DNA of 64,000 nucleotides from G963675935 sp963675935. Its GTDB lineage: Bacteria; Planctomycetota; Planctomycetia; Pirellulales; Thermoguttaceae. This document shows positions 47,972-57,170 of this stretch, in pieces; the first letter of the stretch is position 1; each line of letters begins with the position of its first letter. Made by a program: the position numbers and the translations under genes. The stretch covers positions 992,001-1,056,000 of the forward strand of contig OY780964.2 of NCBI GenBank assembly GCA_963675935.2. The letters are read 5' to 3'. The notes beneath the pieces are model-generated. The model saw only the letters and a list, made by a program, of their open reading frames with translations, had not been told where the DNA came from and searched no databases.

Positions 47972-50863
47972 CTACTTCACCACGAAATTGACCATCCTGC
48001 CCGGCACCACGATCGCCTTGACGACCGTCTTGCCGGCCAATAGCTCGGCCACCTTCGCCTCGCCGCGGGCCGCCGCTTCCAGCGTTTCCCGGTCGATTTC
48101 GGCCGGAACCTGAATCCGCCAACGCAGCTTCCCGTTGATCTGAATCGGCACCTCAACCGTGTCCTCGCGCAGCGCCGACTCGTCGAACGTCGGCCAAGGC
48201 TCGTAGGCCAAGGTCGCCGCGTGGTCCAACATCCGCCAAAGCTCCTCGGCCATGTGCGGCGCGAACGGCGAAAGCAACAGCGTAAATCGCTCCATCGCCG
48301 AGCGCGGCCGTGGGTCGGACTTCATGAAGAAGTTCACGAATTCCATCATCCGCGCAATCGCCGTGTTGAACGACATTTGTTCGAGGTCGTTGGTCACGGC
48401 CTTGATCGTCTTGTGCAACATGCGATTCTGTTCCGCCGTCGGCTCAACGTCTTGCACCGCCGGATTGAGCTGCATGGCTTCCGCCCGATCGTCGATCATC
48501 ATGCGCCACGCGCGGTCCAGAAACCCGCGAACTCCGCTGACGCCGTCCATGCTCCACGGCTTCACGGCTTCCAATGGGCCCATGAACATTTCGTAGAGCC
48601 GCAACGAGTCGGCCCCATATTCACGCACAACTTCGTCGGGATTCACTACGTTGCCCCGGCTCTTCGACATCTTGTACGAACGTGCATCGATAACTGCTTC
48701 GGGGTGTTTTTCCCAAACGTATCTGTCACCTATCTTCTTGATCTCTTGGGGTGGTATTCGTATGGGAGCATCGCTTTCCCCACTGGAATCCTTGTGAATA
48801 ATATCCGAATCTGCTGTTGGTGGTGTGATTGCCGATGTCCAATCGCTTGCTCGGCGGAGACTACCATCAGGCCATTGAAATGCGGTGTAGGTGAACTCCA
48901 CTTCGCCGAGAATCATGCCCTGATTCACGAGTTTTTGGAACGGCTCGATCATGCTCACGTAGCCGCGATCGAAGAGCACCTTGTGCCAGAATCGGGCGTA
49001 GAGCAGATGCAGCACCGCGTGTTCCGCCCCGCCGACGTACAGATCGACCGGCATCCACGCCCGCTCAATCTCGGGATCGACCAGCGCGTTGTGGTTCTTC
49101 GGATCGAGGAACCGCAGATAGTACCAGCACGAGCCGGCCCATTGGGGCATCGTGTTCGTCTCTCGCTTGTAGCGTTTTCCATCGAGCGTCACATAGAGCC
49201 ACTCGGCCGGGGCTTTGTTCAAGGGCGGGGTCGGCTCGTCGTGCTTGGCGTCGAACTTCATGCCCACGGGCAGATCGAGCGGCAAATCCTCCGGACGGAG
49301 CGCCCGGATGCGCCCGTTCGGCTTTCCGTCGGCGTCGAGTTCGTGAAGAATGGGGAACGGCTCGCCCCAGAAATGCTGACGGCTGAACAGCCAGTCGCGC
49401 AGCTTGTAGTTGACCGCCGAGCGGCCGACGCCCAGCGAGTCCAAGTCTTTCGCAATTTGCTGCTTGAACTCCGGCGTGGTCAGGCCGTTGTAAGGGCCGG
49501 AATTGACGACCGTGCCGTCGGCAATGAAAGCAATGCGGGCGGCCAGAAGATCGTCGCGAGCCGTGCCCGCCGCCTCGCCCGGATCTACCACCGTAATGAT
49601 CGGCAAATCAAACTGCTTGGCGAACTCGAAGTCGCGCGTGTCGTGCGCCGGCACGGCCATGATCGCCCCGGTGCCGTAGCTAATCAGCACGTAATCGGCC
49701 ACCCAAATCGGAACCGCCCGGCCGTTCACCGGATTGATGGCGTAAGAGCCGGTGAAAACGCCGGTCTTCTCCTTGGCCAAGTCGGTACGGTCCAGATCGC
49801 TCTTTCGGGCCGACGTTTCGCAATACGCCCGAACCGCCGCGGCCTGCTCCGGTGTGCTCAACCGCTCGACAAACGGATGTTCCGGCGCGATGACCATGTA
49901 GGTGGCGCCGAACAGCGTGTCGGGCCTTGTGGTGTAAATTCGCAAAACCTGCTCGTCGGGCTTTTTGGGCCAACCGCCGTATTTCCGATCGACCAGCCAG
50001 CCCTCGTATTCTTTCATTGAGGGCTTTCCATCTTCGTCCAAAATCGTGCCGATGAAGAAATCGACCTCGGCCCCGGTGCTTCGCCCGATCCAGTTGCGCT
50101 GCAATGCCTTGATGCCCTCGGACCAATCGAGCGAGGCGAGGTCGTTTTCGAGCCGGTCGGCGTAGGCGGTGATTCGCAGCATCCACTGCCGCAGCGGAAT
50201 TCGGACGACCGGAAAGCCGCCGCGCTCGCTCACCCCGCCCACGACCTCCTCGTTGGCCAGCACGGTGCCAAGCTCGGCGCACCAATTGACCGGCGCCTCG
50301 ATCTGATAGGCCAGCCGATGCTCGTCGCGATAACGCTCGACGGCCGCCTCGCCCTCTTCCGTCACGTCCTCGGGAATCGGCAACTCGGCGATCGGCCGGC
50401 CGCGCTGCTGAGCTTCGTCGAACCACGTGTCGAACAGCACGAGAAAGATATGTTGCGTCCAGCGGAAGTATTCCACGTCGGTCGTGGCCAGCTCGCGGTC
50501 CCAGTCGTAGGAAAAGCCGAGCATCTTCAACTGTCGTCGAAACGTGTCAATGTTTTTCTCGGTGGTCGCGCGGGGATGGGCGCCGGTTTTCTTGGCGTGT
50601 TGTTCGGCGGGCAGGCCGAAGGCGTCCCAGCCCATCGGGTGCATGACGCTCGTGCCCCGCATCCGGTTGAAGCGGCAAACGATGTCGGTGGCCGTATAGC
50701 CCTCGGGGTGTCCGACGTGCAGGCCGTTGCCGCTGGGATAGGGGAACATGTCCAAAACGTAGAGTTTTTTCCCGGCGGGCAATCGCGGGCAAGAAAACGT
50801 GCGGTTTTCCTCCCAGTATTTCTGCCATTCGGGTTCAATAACGGCCGGATTATAGCGAGGCAT
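47972..50863 (-). CDS. leuS: Leucyl-tRNA synthetase
   Basis: 963 residues, class Ia. HIGH motif in PYPSGNGLHVGHPEGYTATD, CP1 editing domain with TTRPDTLFGATYMVIAPEH and GAIMAVPAHDTRDFEFA, and KMSKS in SYKMSKSRGNVVNPDEVV. It charges tRNA-Leu. The stretch between LRRASDWTSAITPP and the KMSKS loop (about residues 680-725) is longer than in E. coli LeuRS, common in planctomycete enzymes. It ends with an intrinsic terminator at 47796. Confidence 0.97.
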   Translation of the reverse strand: MPRYNPAVIEPEWQKYWEENRTFSCPRLPAGKKLYVLDMFPYPSGNGLHVGHPEGYTATDIVCRFNRMRGTSVMHPMGWDAFGLPAEQHAKKTGAHPRATTEKNIDTFRRQLKMLGFSYDWDRELATTDVEYFRWTQHIFLVLFDTWFDEAQQRGRPIAELPIPEDVTEEGEAAVERYRDEHRLAYQIEAPVNWCAELGTVLANEEVVGGVSERGGFPVVRIPLRQWMLRITAYADRLENDLASLDWSEGIKALQRNWIGRSTGAEVDFFIGTILDEDGKPSMKEYEGWLVDRKYGGWPKKPDEQVLRIYTTRPDTLFGATYMVIAPEHPFVERLSTPEQAAAVRAYCETSARKSDLDRTDLAKEKTGVFTGSYAINPVNGRAVPIWVADYVLISYGTGAIMAVPAHDTRDFEFAKQFDLPIITVVDPGEAAGTARDDLLAARIAFIADGTVVNSGPYNGLTTPEFKQQIAKDLDSLGVGRSAVNYKLRDWLFSRQHFWGEPFPILHELDADGKPNGRIRALRPEDLPLDLPVGMKFDAKHDEPTPPLNKAPAEWLYVTLDGKRYKRETNTMPQWAGSCWYYLRFLDPKNHNALVDPEIERAWMPVDLYVGGAEHAVLHLLYARFWHKVLFDRGYVSMIEPFQKLVNQGMILGEVEFTYTAFQWPDGSLRRASDWTSAITPPTADSDIIHKDSSGESDAPIRIPPQEIKKIGDRYVWEKHPEAVIDARSYKMSKSRGNVVNPDEVVREYGADSLRLYEMFMGPLEAVKPWSMDGVSGVRGFLDRAWRMMIDDRAEAMQLNPAVQDVEPTAEQNRMLHKTIKAVTNDLEQMSFNTAIARMMEFVNFFMKSDPRPRSAMERFTLLLSPFAPHMAEELWRMLDHAATLAYEPWPTFDESALREDTVEVPIQINGKLRWRIQVPAEIDRETLEAAARGEAKVAELLAGKTVVKAIVVPGRMVNFVVK

Positions 50864-50884
50864 GTTCTTCTTCAGGGGCTAGGG

Positions 50885-50940
50885 GCAAGAAACCGCTTGC
50901 GGTTTCGCAGTCAATAAAGCCGCTTGCGGCTTTGCAATGT
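50885..50940. repeat. CCGCTTGCGGTTTCGCA motif pair
   Basis: AAACCGCTTGCGGTTTCGCA and AAGCCGCTTGCGGCTTTGCA in tandem, related to the hairpin of the 28304 tandem array and to sequence after the 3272 stop codon. Confidence 0.7.
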
Positions 50941-51058
50941 TGTGTTCGACGCATTATCGTCAAAACCATCTATTTTACCGACTTCCACCCTTCCGGCAAA
51001 TGGGGCCAGGAGAATGGCCAGGAGAACTGCAAAGTCGCATTTCCAGGAGAACGGCCAG

Positions 51059-51208
51059 GAGAACTGCAAAGTTGCATTTTGGGGATAGATGGGAAAAACC
51101 GTCATTCTGAGCGTAGCGAAGAATCTCGTTGGCCCGCAGGAACTTACGCGATACCACGGAGATTCTTCGCTACGCTCAGAATGACGGTTTCCTGGACTTT
51201 GCAGTTGT
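51059..51208. repeat. Palindromic repeat family D, uninterrupted copy, with outer arms
   Basis: Outer arms AACTGCAAAGT (51063 region) and ACTTTGCAGTT enclose GTCATTCTGAGCGTAGCGAA...TTCGCTACGCTCAGAATGAC (51101-51185). Sequence is nearly identical to 11016-11295 except that the 126-bp insert is missing. The rest of the 50864-51335 gap has AGGAGAACKGCMAAGT copies and no gene. Confidence 0.92.
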
Positions 51209-51335
51209 TCTGGGAGAACGGCAATTGGATCGCATGAAATGCTTCCACCAGTTGCCCGCAGCCGCCTCTTCGCGGATAATGAGAGAATGAACCGGCAGCG
51301 TGCCGCCGAGCCATCCCATCAAGTTCAGAATACCC

Positions 51336-52952
51336 ATGCCTTCCTCCGACCAACCTTCCCCGGTTCCCCCGGCTTCCGGCGAGAGTGATCTTTCCGGCCG
51401 GCGTTTGGGCGATTTCCATCTGCTGCGGCGGCTGGGCCGCGGCGCCATGGCCGAGGTCTATCTGGCCGAGCAGGAACGCCTGAAACGTCGCGTGGCTGTA
51501 AAAATTCTCAAGCCGGAATTGGCCGTTGATCGAACGTACTTGCAGCGGTTCCAAATCGAGGCCCAGGCCGCGGCGTCGCTGATCCACGCCAACATCGTGC
51601 AGGTTTACGAGGTCGGCTGCGTCGAGGGATTGCACTACATCGCCCAGGAATACGTGCAGGGGCAAAACCTGCTCGATTACATCTCGCGGCACGGCCCTCC
51701 CGACCTTGCCCACTCGCTGTCGATCATGCGGCAAGTGGGGGCGGCCCTGGCCAAAGCGGCCGAACAGGGCGTGGTCCACCGCGACATCAAGCCCGAAAAC
51801 ATCATGCTCACCGCCGGCGGCGAGGTGAAGGTGGCCGACTTCGGGCTGGCCCGGCTCACACGCGAGAGCGCGGCCAACGACTTGACGCAGATCGGCGTCA
51901 CCCTGGGCACTCCGATGTACATGAGCCCGGAGCAGGTCGAGGGCAAGCCGTTGGACACGCGGAGCGACATTTATTCGTTCGGCGTGACGTGCTACCAGAT
52001 GCTTTCCGGCACGCCGCCTTTTACGGGCGAAACGGCTTTGAGCGTGGCGGTGCAGCACTTGAAGAAATCGCCGCGTCCGCTCGAGACGTTGCGGCCCGAT
52101 CTGCCGGCCTCGTTGTGCCGCACGGTGCATCAGATGTTGGCGAAGGATCCGTCCGTGCGATTTGCGACGCCGCGCGACTTGCTGCGCGAGCTGCGCCGCG
52201 TGCAGATGGAGCATTTCGGCGACGATTGGCCGGAAGACCTGCCCGCCTGGGAATCGCTGTCGGCCGAAATGCCCGTCGATCCGCGCATCGCCCTGACGCA
52301 ACAACTCGGCGGATTGATGCGGACGGCCTCGACCGAGGCGAGGCGTCGGCGTTGGCGTCGGGCGTGTTTTGCGGCGGGCCTGCTCGCGGCGTTGGCCGTC
52401 GGCGGCGGCGGGGCGTGTTGGTTGGCCATGCCCCAGTCACTGCTTGCCGAGGCCGAAGCCGCCCAGCCGGCGATGCCGCCCCCACAGAGAAACGTGTTGC
52501 GCCAATGTTTTTTGGCGAGCCAGATCAACACGGTGGCCGCGTGGCAGAGCGTGATCGTCTATTTTCCAGAAAAACCCGAGAAAGCCTACTTCACGCTCCG
52601 CGCCAAACAGCAGATCGCGCTGATTTGTCTACTGAAGAACAACGATTTCGATCGGGCGACGGCGATTTTCGACGAGTTGGCCAATCTGAATCTGGACAAC
52701 AAGAATCTCGAGGTGGAGATGCGGGCCTTCGGGCTGGCCGGCCAGTGTGGGGTGCTAAGTCTTCGAGGGAAGTGTGCCGAGTCGAACGCGGTGCTCGGCC
52801 AACTCGTATCGATCAAGGAGCGGTTGACGAGCGAGCCGATGCGAAAGCTGCTGCGATTTGCAATTCAGAAGAATCGTTCCAAGCTGGGAGAGGAGTCTAG
52901 TCGAGAGTGGGACAATTGGATATTACAGCACGAGCAAGGCGATGAGGGTTGA
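51336..52952 (+). CDS. Serine/threonine protein kinase with a membrane segment
   Basis: 538 residues from ATG 51336. Kinase domain at about 25-290: RLGRGAMAEVYLAEQ, VAVKILK, VVHRDIKPENIML, VADFGLAR and MYMSPEQVEGKPLDTRSDIYSFGV. One transmembrane helix follows (ACFAAGLLAALAVGGGGACWLAM, about 350-375). The extracytoplasmic C-terminus has TPR-like helices (QSVIVYFPEKPEKAYFTLRAKQQIALICLL). A signalling kinase of the PknB type with an unknown input domain. Confidence 0.92.
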   Translation: MPSSDQPSPVPPASGESDLSGRRLGDFHLLRRLGRGAMAEVYLAEQERLKRRVAVKILKPELAVDRTYLQRFQIEAQAAASLIHANIVQVYEVGCVEGLHYIAQEYVQGQNLLDYISRHGPPDLAHSLSIMRQVGAALAKAAEQGVVHRDIKPENIMLTAGGEVKVADFGLARLTRESAANDLTQIGVTLGTPMYMSPEQVEGKPLDTRSDIYSFGVTCYQMLSGTPPFTGETALSVAVQHLKKSPRPLETLRPDLPASLCRTVHQMLAKDPSVRFATPRDLLRELRRVQMEHFGDDWPEDLPAWESLSAEMPVDPRIALTQQLGGLMRTASTEARRRRWRRACFAAGLLAALAVGGGGACWLAMPQSLLAEAEAAQPAMPPPQRNVLRQCFLASQINTVAAWQSVIVYFPEKPEKAYFTLRAKQQIALICLLKNNDFDRATAIFDELANLNLDNKNLEVEMRAFGLAGQCGVLSLRGKCAESNAVLGQLVSIKERLTSEPMRKLLRFAIQKNRSKLGEESSREWDNWILQHEQGDEG

Positions 52953-53014
52953 CAGGCCAGGCTGGCGTGGGTAGAAATGAGAACTTCATCGGTCCCGTGC
53001 CGACCGAGACAGGG

Positions 53015-53087
53015 GCCCCCTTCGTCTAGTGGCCCAGGACATCGGATTCTCAGTCCGAGAACAGGGGTTCGACTCCCCTAGGGGGTA
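53015..53087 (+). tRNA. tRNA-Glu (CTC anticodon), integration site
   Basis: Acceptor GCCCCCT / AGGGGGT with discriminator A, anticodon stem-loop TCGGATTCTCAGTCCGA with anticodon CTC, T-arm AGGGG TTCGACT CCCCT. CCA is not encoded. The 3' half of the gene (from 53050) is also read on the other strand as the last codons of the integrase, the usual sign of an att site in a tRNA gene. Confidence 0.96.
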
Positions 53088-54376
53088 CTGTGTACATGTG
53101 TATAGCATCGCAAGGAATTGCAGAAGCTGGCAAATAAGCCCTGTTTTCAAGGGCTTTTTTGCTTTCTTGCGAAACAGTGCGATTTCCTGCCGATGGTTGC
53201 TGTGCCGCTTTCTGTGCCGCTTGTGTGCCGGATTCTGTGCCGCCTCCTGAGCAAGGATACCCCTCCGCTGCTCGGTCAAAGTCGGCATCCGTCACCTGGA
53301 GATAGTGCTTGGCCGCAATCGCTTGAGAATTGCCAATCCAGGCTACCGCGACGTGTAGGGGATGCTCCTGGGTCAATTCTGTTTCCCGGCTGCTCCGCAT
53401 ATTTTGGAAAGGTCGATCCCATAATTGGACGCCCGCCTGATTGCATACCCTCCCAAGGGTGGTTCGGAGGTTGTCGCTGGCGATTCGATGCTTTTCGATA
53501 ACATGGATAGTCCCCGGCTCGGCTTCGTCAAACACCGCTTCCAGGTGGGGACGCAACTCGGGGAACAGTGGAATCATCCTGGATTCACGCCCGGCATGGC
53601 AGGCCGTCTTGGGACTGGGTACACGAATCCGGTTATGCTCCCAATCAACATCGGCCCACGTCAACGCAAAGGTCTCAGAGGGCGTTCGTACACCGCCATA
53701 GCGTGCCAAGGCGACGATCAGCCGCCACTCGGCATCGGGGCAGGCCGCGATGATCTTCTCCGTTGCTTCCCGTGTGACATAAAACATGCGACTCGAATTG
53801 ACTTGCGATGGGGCTTTCACGTCGTCCATCGGATTGTCCGCGATGATCTTTTTGCGAACCGCCGCACGGAAGTATTGCCGCGCCCGTTTGACATTACGCC
53901 CGATAGTCGCCTGGGCGTGGCCCTTGGCCTCTTGAGCTGCTTTCCAATCGTCACAATCGCCCGCCGTGATTTCCGACAACAGCCGATCCTTGCCGAAGTA
54001 GTCTACAAGGGTCCGCTCCGTCTGCCGATAGTTTTTCAGGGTGTTTGGCTTCATTCTCGGCCGGGCGTCGATATACTGTGTGATGAATCCGGCCAACGTG
54101 ACGATTTCGGCCTCCGCCTTTTCCCGCTTTGGAGCCAACCCAACACGGAACAGCCTTTCAAGCATGACGGTATCTAGCCCGGCCAGCCATCGAGCAACCT
54201 CATCGTCCACGGGGCTGCCGGTAATCGCCGCGACAACGAGGGCTTCGATCTTCGTCTTGAACGCCTTCCTCCGTCCGCTGGGTCGCCTTGCCAAGCCGGA
54301 TGGTCTTGCGCTTGCCGTCGGGGGCGACAAAGAGAATCCGCCGAAGTCCGCCAGGGTCTTTGCCAATCGACGCCAT
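53050..54376 (-). pseudogene. Tyrosine recombinase (integrase), frameshifted near the start
   Basis: The core is a planctomycete tyrosine recombinase: RYGGVRTPSETFALTWAD (Arg I), a FQNMRSSRETELTQEHPLHV box with no His before the second Arg, and AIAAKHYLQVTD with the nucleophilic Tyr. The last residues (VPPRGVEPLFSD) are encoded by the tRNA-Glu 3' end. The natural start MASIGKDPGGLRRILFVAPD at 54376 is one frame off from KTKIEALVVAA onward: an extra G near 54264-54275 breaks the frame. It is disabled, or a base error. Confidence 0.82.
53136..53160 (+). terminator. Intrinsic terminator after tRNA-Glu
   Basis: AAGCCCT GTTTTCA AGGGCTT followed by a T run, about 50 nt past the tRNA. It lies antisense to the 3' part of the integrase gene. 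Confidence 0.75.
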
Positions 54377-54378
54377 GA

Positions 54379-54612
54379 TTACTTGCCTTTCTTCATCCGA
54401 GGTTTGCCGCCAACGAGTCGCAAGTCGAGATAATCGCCAATCGCGTCCAGAGACTCCATCGACACTCCTCGCTCGCCGTTTACAAACCGCGACAGGGCCG
54501 TTTTATCAATCCCGGTGCCTCGGGAGAACTCGCCCAATGTTCGGCCGGAATCGGCCACTGCCTGACGCAATTGGTCCGTCAACTTCTGCTTGGGCTGTTT
54601 TCTTATCGGCAT
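54379..54612 (-). CDS. XRE-family helix-turn-helix protein
   Basis: 77 residues: LTDQLRQAVADSGRTLGEFSRGTGIDKTALSRFVNGERGVSMESLDAIGDYLDLRL, a classic Cro/C1-type HTH. It ends 2 bp before the integrase ATG at 54376 and so is cotranscribed with it. Probably the repressor of the integrative element, and a candidate for binding the GGACAC palindromes at 54.8 and 57.0 kb. Confidence 0.85.
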   Translation of the reverse strand: MPIRKQPKQKLTDQLRQAVADSGRTLGEFSRGTGIDKTALSRFVNGERGVSMESLDAIGDYLDLRLVGGKPRMKKGK

Positions 54613-54820
54613 GATAAGCGTGATTCTATCTGTGTGTTGACAGAATGTCAATAGTCTTGATCGCTTTTCTTGGATCGTTAATTGCAGCGCCGTCTCGCGC
54701 GCCTGACCATCAATGGCGATGCAATACGTCCAGCGAGGGAGCGAACGGGCCATCTACAGCACCCCGTCGGATACGAAACCCTATACCTTTACGCGCAAAT
54801 GTATAGGTTCTCGCGGAAGC

Positions 54821-54837
54821 TTGGACAGCGTGTCCGA
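54821..54837. promoter_or_regulatory. Diverged GGACAC-type palindrome
   Basis: GGACAGCGTGTCC differs by one base from the three copies near 57 kb. It lies 16-32 bp from the 3' end of the polymerase-like gene and upstream of the XRE gene. Confidence 0.55.
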
Positions 54838-54852
54838 GTTTCCACTATCGCC

Positions 54853-56238
54853 CTACTCATCCTTCAATTTCAGTGTGAATCCCAATTCCTCAAATGTTTC
54901 TGCAAATGCGTCACGCACCAACGTGCGGTCACGCTCCCGGCAGTAGATCGCGTCATGCAGTGTAATGACCGGGACTCTCTCGACCAGCTTGGGGGCGACA
55001 TTCTGAATGACCAAAGCGGCCTCCATCGCTTGCAAGGCGGAGATAATCATCCCGCGATACCCCGCATTAGCGGCGCGAATGAAATTGGAGACCGACGGAA
55101 ACCGCTCACGGAAAACCATTGCAAAAGAACTCGGGTACTCTCCGGCACAGATCAGAACGTCAACAAACAGCCGCTTTTTAACCCAGCCACGTGCCAAGTC
55201 TCCTTCAGGCATCTTTACGTCACGGCGACGACACAAGTCAAGCAGCATTTCATAGAACACGCCGTCAATCGACAGAGAAGCATAATCCGATGCATCATCA
55301 TCAAAGTCGAGCATGCAGTCACGCACGAAGTCGAAGCACGAAACAAGACGATCCGCCAAACAAGAACCAGAACATACGCTCGCACACCGACACGCCGACA
55401 CACGAGCGACAGCAACCAGAGACGGAGTACATAATGATGTTGCGCCTTTTAACCCGTTGGAGCGGAAAATCAGGCCCAGCATTGCCGGCTGTGCGCCCGA
55501 AATATCCACGCCAACAATGGGCTCTCCGGCAAGCCGGACGAACGGACGAAGCGGTCTTGCCAAGCCGGTTATCGCATTGAACACACGGCCAGTTGCCGAA
55601 ACCGAGAATCCAGCGCGATGTTGTCGGATGGCTTCGACGAGCGCCGTCTGCACTTGCCGAGACCTGTCGGAAAGCCTCGCAAGCAACAAATCCGCCCCTG
55701 GCGCAATCGTCAAGAGTTTTTGCATCTCGCGCAACTGCCGATGGATTGGCAGCATCCTCGCTTCCTGGAATTGTCGATACTCGTCCCGGAAAGCCGCCAT
55801 CCGGGACACGATGCGAGGCTCCACAAGTTGCACACGACGAATAGGGCCAATTAGTTGTTCGCCAAGCCGATAGCCTCGACAACGCAATCCGGCGACATGG
55901 GAACTTGTCTCGATCATTCCCTCCAAGGCTCGCCACATTTGTGGCCATGTTCTTGGGCCAACCATGTGTCTGATAATGCCGGCCTGCAATCGGACGAATC
56001 CATCCTCGTCCGCCCGACCATACATGGCCTTCTTGACGATTGTGCCAAGGAACCACTTCACGCCGTCTGCACACGGCAACAGCTTTAGCGGCAGCAGTTT
56101 CAGCGGATTGAAACTCTCGGGCACTAAAACGCTGGGCAGACGTTTGCTTGAGACTGCGTTTTCTGCCGTGCATACCAAAGTTGGCCTTTCTGTCCCATGC
56201 CCATCCGCCATGATCGCCTGCCGGGCACGCTGAGTCAT
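54853..56238 (-). CDS. Minimal family-A DNA-polymerase-like protein
   Basis: 461 residues. In order I see a PolA-like motif A, PIVGVDISGAQPAMLGLI (Asp245), an O-helix-like RGWVKKRLFVDVLICA (Arg350, Lys354) followed by FRERFPSVSNFI, a helix IISALQAMEAALVIQ in the place of QGxAADxxK, and motif C VITLHDAIYC (His428, Asp429). No 3'-5' or 5'-3' exonuclease domain is present. It sits in the integrative element, so a replication protein is a fair inference. An alternative is a template-independent or RNA polymerase of the same fold. The gene has lower G+C than the chromosome. Confidence 0.65.
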   Translation of the reverse strand: MTQRARQAIMADGHGTERPTLVCTAENAVSSKRLPSVLVPESFNPLKLLPLKLLPCADGVKWFLGTIVKKAMYGRADEDGFVRLQAGIIRHMVGPRTWPQMWRALEGMIETSSHVAGLRCRGYRLGEQLIGPIRRVQLVEPRIVSRMAAFRDEYRQFQEARMLPIHRQLREMQKLLTIAPGADLLLARLSDRSRQVQTALVEAIRQHRAGFSVSATGRVFNAITGLARPLRPFVRLAGEPIVGVDISGAQPAMLGLIFRSNGLKGATSLCTPSLVAVARVSACRCASVCSGSCLADRLVSCFDFVRDCMLDFDDDASDYASLSIDGVFYEMLLDLCRRRDVKMPEGDLARGWVKKRLFVDVLICAGEYPSSFAMVFRERFPSVSNFIRAANAGYRGMIISALQAMEAALVIQNVAPKLVERVPVITLHDAIYCRERDRTLVRDAFAETFEELGFTLKLKDE

Positions 56239-56348
56239 GCAATCGGCCCGAATTCACTGTGCGGGCCGCACGCTTTTCCTGGACGTTCATCAAGTCGCAA
56301 AGTTCTGCGATTTCAATTGGCATGCGATTAGCCCGGCATGGGCCGCCG

Positions 56349-56558
56349 TCATGCTACGCTGCCCTCTGCCGCCGCCAATTGGCGATCAATCCAGGCATGA
56401 AGAGCTGCTAAGGGATACAAAACGCGAGTACCGGCCCTCACGCAGCGGATTGGTCCCCTGGGACTGGTCAGGCTCCACAATGTTCGCTCGGAAATCGACA
56501 ATGCCTTTGCTGCTTCACGGATTGGCATCGCCAATTTATCAACGCCGGTTATCTCCAT
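56349..56558 (-). CDS. Excisionase-like (AlpA/MerR-type) HTH protein
   Basis: 69 residues from ATG 56558: MPIREAAKALSISERTLWSL (winged-helix start), GPIRCVRAGTRVLYPLAALHAWI (AlpA-type wing and helix). Proteins of this size and pattern act as recombination directionality factors beside integrases. It precedes the polymerase-like gene by about 110 bp on the same strand. Confidence 0.75.
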   Translation of the reverse strand: MEITGVDKLAMPIREAAKALSISERTLWSLTSPRGPIRCVRAGTRVLYPLAALHAWIDRQLAAAEGSVA

Positions 56559-56959
56559 TGCCGTCCATCCTTTCATTGGGATTGTTCTCGTCCCAAGGCT
56601 CGTCGAGCATGCAGGTTTCCATGCAAACCGAGGAAACAAACGTCGAGTGACGGGTTTTGCGTTCCACGACTTGCCGACAAGCTTCTATTGGCCGAATGCC
56701 TGCCCGTCGGGTCGATTATGTTAGCAGCATTTTCATTTTTGGCAAGAAAATGCAAACTTTCGCACCACGACCAAGTTGCTGGTTCATCCGTTAGCTTCCG
56801 TCGCAACACGTCTTGTGTGCTGTGCTATGCTGGAGTCGTCTGAGGATTGCGCCGTAGAGAGACGCCGAATGGCGAATTGGCGAGACGACAGCCATGTGAG
56901 GCAAGGAGCTTTGGGAACGCGGCTGCTTGCCAGCGGATCGAACCTATTCCCGTAGAATA

Positions 56960-56980
56960 ACTTGGACACGGTGTCCAAGT
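56960..56980. promoter_or_regulatory. Operator-like palindrome 1 of 3
   Basis: 21-bp perfect palindrome, ACTTGGACAC-G-GTGTCCAAGT. Centre at 56970. Confidence 0.8.
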
Positions 56981-57003
56981 TCGGAGGGAAGAATTTTCCG
57001 CAC

Positions 57004-57020
57004 ATGGACACCGTGTCCAT
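57004..57020. promoter_or_regulatory. Operator-like palindrome 2 of 3
   Basis: 17-bp perfect palindrome, ATGGACAC-C-GTGTCCAT. Centre at 57012, 42 bp from palindrome 1 (four helical turns). Confidence 0.8.
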
Positions 57021-57055
57021 CTTTCGGCTCATCCCTACGCTTGTAGGGGACACGG

Positions 57056-57076
57056 CCGTGGACACCGTGTCCACGG
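57056..57076. promoter_or_regulatory. Operator-like palindrome 3 of 3
   Basis: 21-bp perfect palindrome, CCGTGGACAC-C-GTGTCCACGG. Centre at 57066, 54 bp from palindrome 2 (about five turns). A half site GGGGACACGG precedes it at 57047. The rest of the 56559-57170 gap shows no gene. Confidence 0.8.
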
Positions 57077-57170
57077 TCCAGGACGTGTTTCCAGCGCCGC
57101 CGCTCGGCCCGGCCACCCAGCGGCTTGTTTCATCGTCGGGCGACTGGCCGGATACACCTCTCGACGCCTA

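Noticed and set aside
48221..50020. Plus-strand 599-codon open frame
   Set aside because: Antisense to leuS, His/Arg-rich with no domain; the synthetase is unmistakable.
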